NCBI RefSeq assembly: GCF_034006665.1 | Contig: NZ_JAVESI010000016.1 | Coordinates: 1-64,000 of the forward strand | Reading direction: 5' to 3' | Length of the DNA: 64,000 nucleotides | Source: Trichloromonas sp034006665 | GTDB lineage: Bacteria; Desulfobacterota; Desulfuromonadia; Desulfuromonadales; Trichloromonadaceae | Shown: piece after piece, positions 7,302-16,245 of the stretch | Numbering within the stretch: the stretch's first letter is position 1 | Layout of the letters: each line of letters opens with the position of its first letter | The notes under the pieces: generated by a model | Seen by the model: only the letters and a program-made list of their open reading frames with translations | Databases searched by the model: none | Told to the model about the DNA's origin: nothing | Translations under genes and position numbers: made by a program

Positions 7302-8357
7302 ATGAAGTTGCTTGTTACAGGAGGAGCCGGGTTTATCGGCTCGGCGGTTATAAGGTATATTATTCGAAATACCGCAGACTCCGTCGTCAATGTCGATAAG
7401 CTGACCTATGCGGGGAATCTGGAATCCTTGACCGCCGTCAGCGACAGCGCCCGCTATGCCTTTGAGCAGGTTGATATCTGCAATCGTGCCGGATTGGATC
7501 GGGTTTTTGCCCAACATCAGCCCGACGCCGTGATGCACCTGGCGGCGGAAAGCCATGTCGACCGTTCCATTGACGGTCCTGCCGCTTTCATCGAAACCAA
7601 TATCGTCGGTACCTATACCCTGCTCGAAGCGGCGCGGTCCTATTGGCAGAGTCTGGATGACTCCCGCAAGTCCGTCTTCCGTTTTCATCATATTTCCACC
7701 GACGAGGTCTATGGCGACTTGGAAGGGCCGGAGGACCTGTTCACCGAACAGACCCCCTATGCGCCGAGTTCCCCTTATTCCGCCAGCAAAGCCAGTTCCG
7801 ATCATCTGGTCCGCGCTTGGAGAAGAACGTACGGGTTGCCCACTCTCGTCACCAACTGCTCCAACAACTACGGACCCTACCATTTTCCCGAAAAGCTCAT
7901 CCCCCTGATGATCCTCAACGCCCTCGAAGGAAAGCCGCTTCCCGTTTACGGCAAAGGCAATCAGATACGTGACTGGCTCTATGTCGACGATCATGCCCGC
8001 GCCCTTTACAAGGTCGTGACTGAAGGCAAGGTCGGGGAGACCTACAACATCGGCGGTCACAACGAAAAGCAGAATATCGAGGTCGTTCGCACTATTTGTG
8101 CGTTGCTTGACGAACTTTCGCCGTCCTCCTTTTCCCCTTATGAATCGCTGATTACCTACGTCCAGGATCGCCCAGGGCATGACCTGCGCTACGCCATTGA
8201 TGCGAGAAAAATTCAGCGTGAACTGGGCTGGAAGCCCGAAGAAACCTTCGAGTCGGGCATTCGCAAGACCATTCTCTGGTATCTGGAGAATCGCGAGTGG
8301 TGTCGCCGTGTGCAGGATGGTTCTTATCAGCGTCAGCGTCTGGGAGTTGCCGGATAG
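7302..8357 (+). CDS. rfbB: dTDP-glucose 4,6-dehydratase
   Basis: RfbB converts dTDP-glucose to dTDP-4-keto-6-deoxyglucose, the second step of dTDP-L-rhamnose synthesis. The N-terminal NAD site is TGGAGFIGSAVIRY, the active-site region is HISTDEVYGDL, and the catalytic YSASKASSDHLVRAW supplies the YxxxK pair. Length (351 residues) is normal. ATG 7302 begins the conserved MKLLVTGG; GTG 7296 two codons upstream is the alternative start. It is immediately followed by rfbD and then rfbA and rfbC, forming a B-D-A-C operon. Confidence 0.96.
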   Translation: MKLLVTGGAGFIGSAVIRYIIRNTADSVVNVDKLTYAGNLESLTAVSDSARYAFEQVDICNRAGLDRVFAQHQPDAVMHLAAESHVDRSIDGPAAFIETNIVGTYTLLEAARSYWQSLDDSRKSVFRFHHISTDEVYGDLEGPEDLFTEQTPYAPSSPYSASKASSDHLVRAWRRTYGLPTLVTNCSNNYGPYHFPEKLIPLMILNALEGKPLPVYGKGNQIRDWLYVDDHARALYKVVTEGKVGETYNIGGHNEKQNIEVVRTICALLDELSPSSFSPYESLITYVQDRPGHDLRYAIDARKIQRELGWKPEETFESGIRKTILWYLENREWCRRVQDGSYQRQRLGVAG

Positions 8358-9263
8358 ATGAAAGATAAAAATATTGCTCTAATTGGTGCCAACGGCATGC
8401 TGGCTTCTGCGGTGAAGCGGTTGCTGCCCGTCGGCTATCAGGTTCATGCTTACGATCTGCCCATGTTTGATTTGACGGATCCTGAGCAGGTTTTTACTCT
8501 GAGGGAATTGAATCCCGCGATTATTCTCAACTGCGCCGCCTATACCCAAGTTGATGGTTGTGAGAGCCATCGCGAATTAGCTATGCGGGTCAATGGTGAA
8601 GGTCCGGGTTTTTTGGCGCAGTTGGCTTCAGAAATTGATGCCGTTCTGGTGCATATTTCGACGGATTTTGTCTTTGCCGGGGATAAAAAGACGCCCTATC
8701 GGGAGGACGACCCCACCGGTCCCCTGTCGGTCTATGGAAAAAGCAAACTTCTTGGTGAGCAGAGAATCATCGAGTCCGGGTTGGAGAAATATTTCATTGT
8801 CCGTACCAGCTGGTTATATGGCTTTGGCGGCAACAATTTTGTCGAGACGATGATTCGACTGGCCAAGGAACGCACCGAACTCAAGGTTGTCGATGACCAA
8901 TGGGGAACGCCGACCTGGACCGATGATCTGGCCGAGGCGATTTTCAAACTTCTGGACTTGGTTGACGCACCTCAGGTCTCACCCCCCACGTCTCCCAGCC
9001 CCTACGGCATTTATCATTTCAGCGACGAGGGGGAATGCAACTGGTATCAGTTTGCCGTCGAGATTATCGATCAAGCACGTCATTCCGAAAGTTTGAAGAT
9101 TGAAAATATTCTGCCGATTCCGACGGAAGGCTATCCATTGCCGGCCAAACGCCCAGCTTACTCGGTGCTGTCGAAAGAGAAGTACAAAGCGGTTACCGGT
9201 GCGCGGATCCCGGATTGGCGGGAGAGTTTGAAAAACTACTTTTCTGAGCGTGGGAGAATTTGA
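8358..9263 (+). CDS. rfbD: dTDP-4-dehydrorhamnose reductase
   Basis: RfbD performs the final NAD(P)H-dependent reduction to dTDP-L-rhamnose. The nucleotide site is IGANGMLASAVKRLL, the internal motif is NCAAYTQVDGCE, and the catalytic YGKSKLLGE gives the YxxxK pair. It abuts the rfbB stop at 8357 and its own stop is one base before the rfbA ATG, showing tight coupling. Base composition is slightly less GC-rich than the flanking genes, without other signs of transfer. Confidence 0.95.
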   Translation: MKDKNIALIGANGMLASAVKRLLPVGYQVHAYDLPMFDLTDPEQVFTLRELNPAIILNCAAYTQVDGCESHRELAMRVNGEGPGFLAQLASEIDAVLVHISTDFVFAGDKKTPYREDDPTGPLSVYGKSKLLGEQRIIESGLEKYFIVRTSWLYGFGGNNFVETMIRLAKERTELKVVDDQWGTPTWTDDLAEAIFKLLDLVDAPQVSPPTSPSPYGIYHFSDEGECNWYQFAVEIIDQARHSESLKIENILPIPTEGYPLPAKRPAYSVLSKEKYKAVTGARIPDWRESLKNYFSERGRI

Positions 9264-9264
9264 G

Positions 9265-10149
9265 ATGGGCGGCATCAAAAAAGGCATCGTTCTCGCCGGT
9301 GGCGCCGGTAGTCGTCTTTATCCGCTGACCCTGGTCGCCAGCAAGCAGCTGCAACCGGTCTATGACAAGCCGATGATCTATTATCCGCTCTCGACCCTGA
9401 TGATGGCCGGCATCCGCGACATTTTGATCATTTCGACGCCGCAGGATACCCCCCGCTTCGAGGCTTTGCTGGGGGACGGTTCGCGTTGGGGAATCTCTTT
9501 GTCCTACCGGGTTCAGCCTGAGCCGAAGGGGATCGCCCAGGCCTTTTTGGTCGGCGAGGATTTTATCGGTGGCGACAATGTTTGTTTGATTCTCGGCGAC
9601 AACATCTTTTACGGCAAAATGGGTCTGGATCGGATCGTCGCCAATTTCAACGGTGGTGCTTGGGTCTTCGGCTATCCGGTGCATGATCCCGAGCGTTACG
9701 GCGTAGTCGAGTTCGATGCCCGGGGCAAGGCGATCAGCATCGAGGAAAAGCCTCGCCAACCGAAATCCCGTTACGCTGTTCCCGGCCTCTATCTTTACGA
9801 TAACAAGGTGGTCGAGATTACCAAACAGATGAAGCCCTCGCCCCGGGGGGAGTTGGAAATCACCGACGTCAACCTTGAATACCTGCATCGGGGGCAATTG
9901 ATGGTCGAACGTCTCGGACGCGGCATCGCTTGGCTTGACACCGGCACCCATGAAAGCCTGCTCGAGGCTAGCCATTTCATTGGCACCCTCGAAGCTCGAC
10001 AAGGCTTGAAGATCGCTTGTCTCGAAGAAATTGCCTACCGCAGGGGGTTCCTCAGCCTGAGTCAATTTGAGCAGGTTATTGCGGCCACGCCGAAATCCAG
10101 CTATCGCAGCTATCTGGAAATGGTCTTGCGGGACGAGGTGGTGCTGTGA
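9265..10149 (+). CDS. rfbA: Glucose-1-phosphate thymidylyltransferase
   Basis: RfbA joins dTTP and glucose 1-phosphate to form dTDP-glucose, the first step of the rhamnose pathway. The signature GIVLAGGAGSRLYPLT is at residues 5-20 and QLQPVYDKPMIYYPLS follows; LGDNIFYG and the C-terminal helices are present. Length (294 residues) is typical. ATG 9265 is chosen over GTG 9250, with GGGAG at 9252-9256 as ribosome site. It overlaps rfbC by the GTGA junction. Confidence 0.96.
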   Translation: MGGIKKGIVLAGGAGSRLYPLTLVASKQLQPVYDKPMIYYPLSTLMMAGIRDILIISTPQDTPRFEALLGDGSRWGISLSYRVQPEPKGIAQAFLVGEDFIGGDNVCLILGDNIFYGKMGLDRIVANFNGGAWVFGYPVHDPERYGVVEFDARGKAISIEEKPRQPKSRYAVPGLYLYDNKVVEITKQMKPSPRGELEITDVNLEYLHRGQLMVERLGRGIAWLDTGTHESLLEASHFIGTLEARQGLKIACLEEIAYRRGFLSLSQFEQVIAATPKSSYRSYLEMVLRDEVVL

Positions 10150-10694
10150 ACGTAATAAAAACTGAAATTCCCGACCTCCTCATCATCGAACCAAAAGTGT
10201 TTGGTGATGAACGGGGCTTTTTTTACGAAAGTTACAACGAGCGGGCTTTTCAGGAAGCGATCGGACACGATGTTTGGTTTGTTCAGGATAATCATTCCCG
10301 TTCGGTAAAAGGCGTTCTGCGTGGACTGCATTACCAGTTGCCGCTGGCCGCCCAAGGAAAGTTGGTGCGCTGTGTGGTCGGTGAAGTGTTTGATGTGGCC
10401 GTCGATATCCGCAAAAACTCCCCAACCTTCGGTAAATGGGTGGGGGTACGCCTTTCGGCCGAAAACAAACTGCAATTTTGGATCCCCGAAGGGTTCGCTC
10501 ACGGTTTTCTGGTCCTCTCCTACTATGCCGAATTCCTCTATAAAACCACAAATTACTATGCGCCGGAGCAGGAACGCTGCATTCTTTGGAACGATCCCAT
10601 TCTGGGGATCGTTTGGCCATTAAGCGACGCACCGGTACTTTCCCTCAAAGATCAGGCGGGTCGAGGGCTCTCCGAGGTGGAAGTCTTCGTTTGA
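10146..10694 (+). CDS. rfbC: dTDP-4-dehydrorhamnose 3,5-epimerase
   Basis: RfbC epimerises carbons 3 and 5 of the 4-keto-6-deoxy sugar. The cupin active site includes GVLRGLHYQLP (catalytic His) and FDVAVDIRKNSPTFGKWVGV, then WIPEGFAHGFLVLS. Length of 182 residues is normal. It starts at a GTG inside the rfbA stop (translational coupling) and is the last gene of the rhamnose operon; about 180 bp of non-coding sequence separates it from the type I secretion genes. Confidence 0.95.
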   Translation: MNVIKTEIPDLLIIEPKVFGDERGFFYESYNERAFQEAIGHDVWFVQDNHSRSVKGVLRGLHYQLPLAAQGKLVRCVVGEVFDVAVDIRKNSPTFGKWVGVRLSAENKLQFWIPEGFAHGFLVLSYYAEFLYKTTNYYAPEQERCILWNDPILGIVWPLSDAPVLSLKDQAGRGLSEVEVFV

Positions 10695-10874
10695 TCGTTA
10701 ATGACGGTTACCTCCCTTTGGTCCCGAATTTTCTAGGTTGGGCTACGGTCTTCTGTCTCTGGTTTGAGCATCTACAGTGATTCCTGAGACTATTCTCATC
10801 TCCGAATCTTTTCTTGCTCTTTGCCCTTGTTTTTGTAATGATACCAGCTTGACAAAAAACAGGGGAGCTTTTTC

Positions 10875-12548
10875 ATGAAAAATTTCTTCAAGCAGTGGCG
10901 CCCTTATCTGGTTTATGGGGCCCTGTTCAGCATGTTTATTAACATTTTGCAACTGACATTCCCTATTTACATGCTGCAGATTTATGACCGGGTATTGTCC
11001 AGCTATAGCTTGCCCACTTTGTATGCCATTACAGTTGCTGCTGTTGTCTCTTTGGTGGTTATGGCGGCTCTCGAATTTGTTCGTTCGCGACTTTTAGTTC
11101 GGTGCGGTGTTGCCATCGATCAAGTTTTGAGCAGGGATGTTCTGGAAAGTGTTTTAAAAGAGGCTGCTTTGACAGGGGCCTCGCCTAATCAGGCGACTTT
11201 GAGGGATGTTAATTTATTGCGGAATTTTTTCGGCGGGAACGCTATTTTTACCCTGTTTGATATTCCGTGGACGCCTCTCTTTCTTACGGTTATTTACATC
11301 CTCCATCCTTTGTTGGGGCTGGTAGCTACTGGTGGGGCGGTTCTTCTGGTTGTTTTCGCGCTGATCAATGAGAAGGTAACTCGCAAACCGCTGGATGCCG
11401 CTAATACCGTGAGCGGATTTTCCATGAAATTTGTCGAAGCGGCGCGCCGAAATGCTCAAACTGTCCATAGCATGGGGATGGTCAATGGCGTGGCCTCCCG
11501 CTGGTCGGGTTTCAACGATACCGTCACCAAACTCCAGACACAGGCCAGCAGACAGGCTGGTTTGGTTCAGTCGCTTTCGAGCTGGTTACGCCAATCCATG
11601 CAGGTTTTTATATACGGCGTGGGGGCTTGGCTGACACTCAATGGCGAGGCTACGGCGGGCTGTATGATCGCAGCATCCATCATCATGGGGAAGGCCCTCG
11701 CTCCCGTGCAGTTAGGGATTGGTTCCTGGAAAAGCATGGTGGAAGCCCGTGGTGCCTGGCGTCGCTTGGATGCCCTGTTCAGCCAAGTCAAGTCGGTGGA
11801 AGGAATGGATTTGCCCGAGCCAAAAGGACAACTTGCCGCCGAGCATGTCAGTTTCGCCATTCAGGGAAACTTTATTCTTCGCGACATCAACTTTTCCTTG
11901 GAGCCAGGGGAGTCTCTTGGCCTGATTGGTCCTTCGGGAGCGGGTAAGTCGACGCTATGTCGGCTTTTGTTGGGAATCTGGCCGCCAAGTGGGGGGAAGG
12001 TACGTTTGGATGGAGCGGATATTTTCAGTTGGCAACAGGAGAAGTTAGGGCCGTATCTGGGATATTTGTCTCAGGATATTGAGTTGTTTAGCGGCACGGT
12101 GGCCGAAAACATCGCCCGCTTGGGCGAGGTGGATTCAGAAAAAGTCATTGCCGCCGCCAAGCAGGCTGGGGTGCATGATCTTATATTGAATCTGCCAAAA
12201 GGGTACGATACCCGAATTGGTGAAGGTGGTCAGGTTTTGTCCGGTGGTCAGCGCCAACGGATCGGGTTGGCACGCGCCCTGTACAAACAGCCGCGACTTG
12301 TCATTCTGGATGAGCCGAACTCGAATCTCGATGAAGAAGGGGAAGCGGCCCTTGTTCGCTCTTTTTCCGAACTTAAAAAACAAGGGACGACACTGGTAAT
12401 TGTTTCTCATAAGCCGGCATTGCTTGCTGGTGTCGATAAGGTTCTGATGCTTAAAAATGGTCAACTGGCTCTTTTTGGGCCACGTAATGCGGTTTTTTCT
12501 AAGTTAATGGAAAGCCAAGGCCAAGGGCGGCAGCAGGTGGCAGGGTAA
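10875..12548 (+). CDS. Type I secretion ABC transporter ATPase (PrtD-type)
   Basis: The 557-residue inner-membrane protein combines a six-helix membrane domain (residues about 15-300, starting YGALFSMFINILQLTFPIYMLQIYDRV) with an ATPase domain: Walker A GPSGAGKST near 352, signature LSGGQRQRIGLARAL near 455 and Walker B LVILDEP near 476. It lacks the N-terminal peptidase-like domain of HlyB, as in the PrtD family that exports RTX proteases and S-layer proteins. The HlyD-type and TolC-type genes follow. GGGGAGC lies 9 bp before the ATG. The likely cargo is the RTX proteins at 32.0-39.6 kb, by inference. Confidence 0.93.
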   Translation: MKNFFKQWRPYLVYGALFSMFINILQLTFPIYMLQIYDRVLSSYSLPTLYAITVAAVVSLVVMAALEFVRSRLLVRCGVAIDQVLSRDVLESVLKEAALTGASPNQATLRDVNLLRNFFGGNAIFTLFDIPWTPLFLTVIYILHPLLGLVATGGAVLLVVFALINEKVTRKPLDAANTVSGFSMKFVEAARRNAQTVHSMGMVNGVASRWSGFNDTVTKLQTQASRQAGLVQSLSSWLRQSMQVFIYGVGAWLTLNGEATAGCMIAASIIMGKALAPVQLGIGSWKSMVEARGAWRRLDALFSQVKSVEGMDLPEPKGQLAAEHVSFAIQGNFILRDINFSLEPGESLGLIGPSGAGKSTLCRLLLGIWPPSGGKVRLDGADIFSWQQEKLGPYLGYLSQDIELFSGTVAENIARLGEVDSEKVIAAAKQAGVHDLILNLPKGYDTRIGEGGQVLSGGQRQRIGLARALYKQPRLVILDEPNSNLDEEGEAALVRSFSELKKQGTTLVIVSHKPALLAGVDKVLMLKNGQLALFGPRNAVFSKLMESQGQGRQQVAG

Positions 12549-12644
12549 GGGAAAAAATATCCTAAGAGCTTTTAGCTGAATGATGATAGTTGCTTAGGCT
12601 CTCCCCAACGAAGTTCTTCCCTAATCTATCACGAAAGTAAGTGG

Positions 12645-14075
12645 ATGACCGATAACGATCGAAAAGCTGTTCTGGACCAAGAAAAAAAAGTGGGATTCTG
12701 GAATAGAATACTGCGTCGAAAACGTATCAGTGACGAGGACTATGTACGGATAGAAGATGAAACTACGGCTCCCCCTGATTTGCCTATCCATTATACCGAC
12801 AGTCGCCGAATCATTTTTTCCGGTCTTTTGATTGTCGGAGTGTTTTTCGGGTTGGGCGGATTATGGATCAGTCTGGCGGAAATTAGCGGTGCTGTCATTG
12901 CCAATGGTGAAGTAAGGGTCGATACCGAACGGAAAACGGTGCAGCATCTGGAAGGGGGGATTGTTCGGGAGATTTTGGTGCGTAATGGTGACGTGGTTGA
13001 CGCTGGGCAGCCCTTGATCATTTTGGACAGTTCTCGCGTAGTCGCAGCAACTGATCAATTGCGTTTGCAGATTATGGCCACACGCCTGGATGAAGCTCGG
13101 CTTCAGGCGGAAAAAGAATTGTCTGCTGCGGTTTCTTGGCCCGCTGCGATTGAGGGGGTTTCAAAAGAGCAATACGACGATCTTCTGGATAGCGTTAAAA
13201 AGGTATTCAGCAGCGGTCGTCAGGCTTTAGTTACCCAGACGGATCTGCTAAGGAAACAGATCGACCAGTTGACTGAACAGGATCGCAGTCTGGCGGCTCG
13301 CCAACAGGCGGAGGAGCAGATTATTGCGACCCTGCAAGAAGAACTGGATGCCAAAATGGTGCTCTTTGAGGAACAATATATTGACAAGACTCGCATCTTG
13401 GAACTTCGGCGGGCGATTGCTGAACATCAGGGGTTGAAGGCCCAGTTGCAGGGGAGCCAGGCCGAACTACGCGAAAAAGTTGCCGAGTTTCAGTTGCGCA
13501 TCAGTGGTCTGGAAACGGAATACCGTCAAAAAGCCAGCGCCCAACAATCAGAAGTGCAGCAGCGGTTTTTTGATTTGCAACAGCAGTTAATGCCGTTGGT
13601 CGATGCCAGGGAACGGTTGTCGGTCACTGCACCTGTCGCTGGTGAAGTCGTTGCACTCCAGGTTCATTCACGCGGCGGTGTCATCAGCCCCGGTCAGCCG
13701 CTGCTGGATATCGTTCCTAAGGACAGTCCGCTAATTGTCGAGTGCCAGATTATGGTGAAGGATATCACGCATCTCTATAAAGGGCAGCCGGCCGATGTGC
13801 AACTTCTTGCTTTCAATCAGCGGACAACGCCTAAAGTTGAAGGTAAGGTCGTCTATATATCAGCGGATCGGCTTTTGCAAAAAACACCTTATGGCGAACA
13901 GCCTGCATATATCGTACATATTGAACTCGATAAGCAGCAGCTTTATGACAATGATCTCTACCTGACGGCGGGAATGCCTGCCGCTGTCTTTATCCGGACC
14001 GAACCTAGGACGGTATTAGATTACGTTATTGAGCCCCTGAAAGAAAATTTTGATCGGGCACTCCGGGAAAATTGA
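12645..14075 (+). CDS. Type I secretion membrane-fusion protein (HlyD/PrtE-type)
   Basis: The periplasmic adaptor links the ABC ATPase to the outer-membrane channel. One N-terminal membrane segment (IIFSGLLIVGVFFGLGGLWISL, about residues 50-72) follows a cytoplasmic tail. A lipoyl-like half motif (EGGIVREILVRNGDVVDAGQPL) precedes a long coiled-coil hairpin (about 140-310), and the second half (SVTAPVAGEVVALQVHSRGGVI) follows, with the PLIVECQIMVKDITHLYKGQ beta-barrel domain. Length of 476 residues is slightly longer than the usual 430-450 because of the N-terminal tail. A 96-bp gap separates it from the ATPase gene. Confidence 0.93.
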   Translation: MTDNDRKAVLDQEKKVGFWNRILRRKRISDEDYVRIEDETTAPPDLPIHYTDSRRIIFSGLLIVGVFFGLGGLWISLAEISGAVIANGEVRVDTERKTVQHLEGGIVREILVRNGDVVDAGQPLIILDSSRVVAATDQLRLQIMATRLDEARLQAEKELSAAVSWPAAIEGVSKEQYDDLLDSVKKVFSSGRQALVTQTDLLRKQIDQLTEQDRSLAARQQAEEQIIATLQEELDAKMVLFEEQYIDKTRILELRRAIAEHQGLKAQLQGSQAELREKVAEFQLRISGLETEYRQKASAQQSEVQQRFFDLQQQLMPLVDARERLSVTAPVAGEVVALQVHSRGGVISPGQPLLDIVPKDSPLIVECQIMVKDITHLYKGQPADVQLLAFNQRTTPKVEGKVVYISADRLLQKTPYGEQPAYIVHIELDKQQLYDNDLYLTAGMPAAVFIRTEPRTVLDYVIEPLKENFDRALREN

Positions 14076-14088
14076 GAGAAGTTGGATA

Positions 14089-15399
14089 ATGGTAAAAAAG
14101 TCGATTATTTTTCTGCTTGGTTTCATGTTTCTAGTCCAAGAACCCTCCTGGTCATCCAGTTCGATGGAAACCATGACATTGGAAGATTGTATCCGTTATG
14201 GTTTGGACCACAACCCCGAAGTGAAGGCTTATACCTTAGCCGTTGATGAAGCGAAGTTAGGAGTCAGTGAAGCCAAAGGCGCCTTTTTCCCAACTTTAAC
14301 CTTGGGTTATAACTATAATCAGTTGTCCAGCGGCAACAGTAATGATCGAGATACCGATTATCTTGACCAGAACAGCGACAGCTACTCCGTTCGTCTCAGC
14401 CAGCCCCTCTTTGCCGGTTTTTCCAGCGTGGCCGGACTTAACCGAGCTCGTCAATCTCGCGCGTACCGAGAAGCGGAACTCGTTTACATGCGTCAGCAGC
14501 TGGTAAAGGAAGTTCGCACCAGTTTTTATAATTATATACAATCAAATCAACGTGCTCATGAGTGGCAAGCTTCTGTTGAGCGACTTGAGCGTCAGAAAGA
14601 CATTGCCGCAGCTTGGGTCAAACAGCAGTTGGCCCCCCGTTTACGCTTGCTTGAAACTGAAGTCGAATTGTCCAATGCTCGTCATCAGCTAATTCGGGCA
14701 CAATCCGAAGAGCGAATTGCTGCCGCACAGCTTCGTCAATGGCTGGCCTTGGAAGCCGATGCCCCTTTGAATCTAAGCGGTGCTTTTGATGAAAGTCTCA
14801 CGATACCTTGTATCGATCTGCCTCAGTGTCTCTCCTTGGGGTTGGAACGCCGTCCCGACTTGCAGTTGGCAAAGCTTAATATCGACATGGCCCGTGAAGA
14901 TGCCCGTGTCATTCTGGCTCGCAATCTTCCCCAGGTACAACTGGAGGGGGGATATACGGATTATCAACGCGATTATGACGACAGTCGTTATGGAGAAGAT
15001 AAACGCGATTATTTCAGTGTGACCCTGAATCTGAGCATGAAACCTTTTCAGGGGGGACGTAATATTGCCGCCTGGCGAAAACAGCGCATCGCCGTCAATC
15101 GTTATGAACAACAGCTGAATGCGGCTCGCCTGCAAGTCACGAGTGATGTGGAAACCCGTTTTCAGCAACTCGATGAAGCCCGGGCGCGAATTGCCAATGC
15201 TCACGATACGATCAAAGAAGCCCGGGCCGCCTACGAAGTTGCCAGCCGTTCCGCCGAATTGGGTGTGGTCTCCCTGGATGATCTCCTCAACGCTGAGTTG
15301 CGCCTGACCCGCGCCGAAATCAACCTGATCGATTCCCGCGCCGCTGAAGCTTTGGCCCGCGTTGCCCTCGACTATGCGATTGGGGTACCCACTCCGTAA
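14089..15399 (+). CDS. TolC-family outer-membrane channel
   Basis: The 436-residue protein is the outer-membrane exit duct of the type I system. It has a signal peptide (MVKKSIIFLLGFMFLVQEPSWSS is the N-terminal segment, residues 1-23), followed by two repeated outer-membrane-efflux-protein halves rich in long helices: TLEDCIRYGLDHNPEVKAY at the start of the first half and QCLSLGLERRPDLQLAKLNI at the start of the second. ATG 14089 begins a proper signal peptide and GAGAGAAG precedes it; the longer upstream frame would spoil the signal. It lies 13 bp after the adaptor gene. Confidence 0.92.
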   Translation: MVKKSIIFLLGFMFLVQEPSWSSSSMETMTLEDCIRYGLDHNPEVKAYTLAVDEAKLGVSEAKGAFFPTLTLGYNYNQLSSGNSNDRDTDYLDQNSDSYSVRLSQPLFAGFSSVAGLNRARQSRAYREAELVYMRQQLVKEVRTSFYNYIQSNQRAHEWQASVERLERQKDIAAAWVKQQLAPRLRLLETEVELSNARHQLIRAQSEERIAAAQLRQWLALEADAPLNLSGAFDESLTIPCIDLPQCLSLGLERRPDLQLAKLNIDMAREDARVILARNLPQVQLEGGYTDYQRDYDDSRYGEDKRDYFSVTLNLSMKPFQGGRNIAAWRKQRIAVNRYEQQLNAARLQVTSDVETRFQQLDEARARIANAHDTIKEARAAYEVASRSAELGVVSLDDLLNAELRLTRAEINLIDSRAAEALARVALDYAIGVPTP

Positions 15400-15423
15400 C
15401 TTCCCGTTTTACAGGCACTCCTT

Positions 15424-16245
15424 ATGCAGCACTTTTCCATCCACCCTGGGCAGATCTCCAGAAGTTTCTGGCGTCATCGACAGCTTATTTTCAGCCTAAT
15501 CCGCCAGGAGGTGCTGGTACGCTACCGCGGTTCCATTCTTGGGCTGCTCTGGTCCTTCTTTAACCCGGTGTTCATGTTACTGGTCTATACCTTCGTTTTC
15601 AGTGTGGTGTTCCAGGCACGTTGGGATCAGTCCATCGGTGGCTCGAAGGCTGAGTTTGCCCTGGTTTTGTTTGTTGGTCTGTTGCTGTTCAATCTGCTGG
15701 CGGAATGTTTTACCCGGGCTCCTTCTCTGATTCTGCAGAATCCCTCCTATGTCAAACGGGTCGTCTTCCCCCTGGAGGTTTTGCCTCTGGTTGCATTCGG
15801 TTCGGCTCTGTTTCATGCCGGCATCAGTCTGCTGGTGTTGCTGTTGTTTTCCTGTTTCGTTTTCGGCCTGCCGCCGATGACCGCTTTTCTTTTCCCCCTG
15901 TTGTTGCTGCCTCTGGCTGCCATCGCTCTGGCGGGGGGCTGGCTGCTCAGCTCGTTGGGAGTCTATCTGCGAGATGTCGCTCAGGTGGTGGGCTTGTTGG
16001 TGGCTGCCTGGATGTTTCTGACGCCGATTTTTTATCCTGTCAGCATTATTCCGGCGGAATACCAGGTTTGGATGCATCTTAATCCTCTAAGTTTTTTGGT
16101 GGATCAGGCACGAGGTCTGCTTTTGTTCGGGCGCGTTCTTGACTGGTTCAGTTTTTTCTGGCTCACACTGGCGAGCTATGCCCTTGCTTGGCTTGCTTTT
16201 GTCTGGTTCCAGAAAACACGTCGAGGATTCGCTGATGTCCTTTAG
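15424..16245 (+). CDS. wzm: Polysaccharide ABC exporter permease (Wzm-type)
   Basis: The 273-residue ABC-2 permease has about six membrane helices, with the family signature LVRYRGSILGLLWSFFNP near residues 30-48 and a later hydrophobic LYLRDVAQVVGLLVAAWMF region. Together with the ATPase encoded next it would flip completed O-antigen or a similar glycan across the inner membrane. It overlaps the Wzt gene by 11 bp. It starts 24 bp after the TolC-type gene, so the whole 10.9-17.5 kb stretch may be co-transcribed. Confidence 0.9.
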   Translation: MQHFSIHPGQISRSFWRHRQLIFSLIRQEVLVRYRGSILGLLWSFFNPVFMLLVYTFVFSVVFQARWDQSIGGSKAEFALVLFVGLLLFNLLAECFTRAPSLILQNPSYVKRVVFPLEVLPLVAFGSALFHAGISLLVLLLFSCFVFGLPPMTAFLFPLLLLPLAAIALAGGWLLSSLGVYLRDVAQVVGLLVAAWMFLTPIFYPVSIIPAEYQVWMHLNPLSFLVDQARGLLLFGRVLDWFSFFWLTLASYALAWLAFVWFQKTRRGFADVL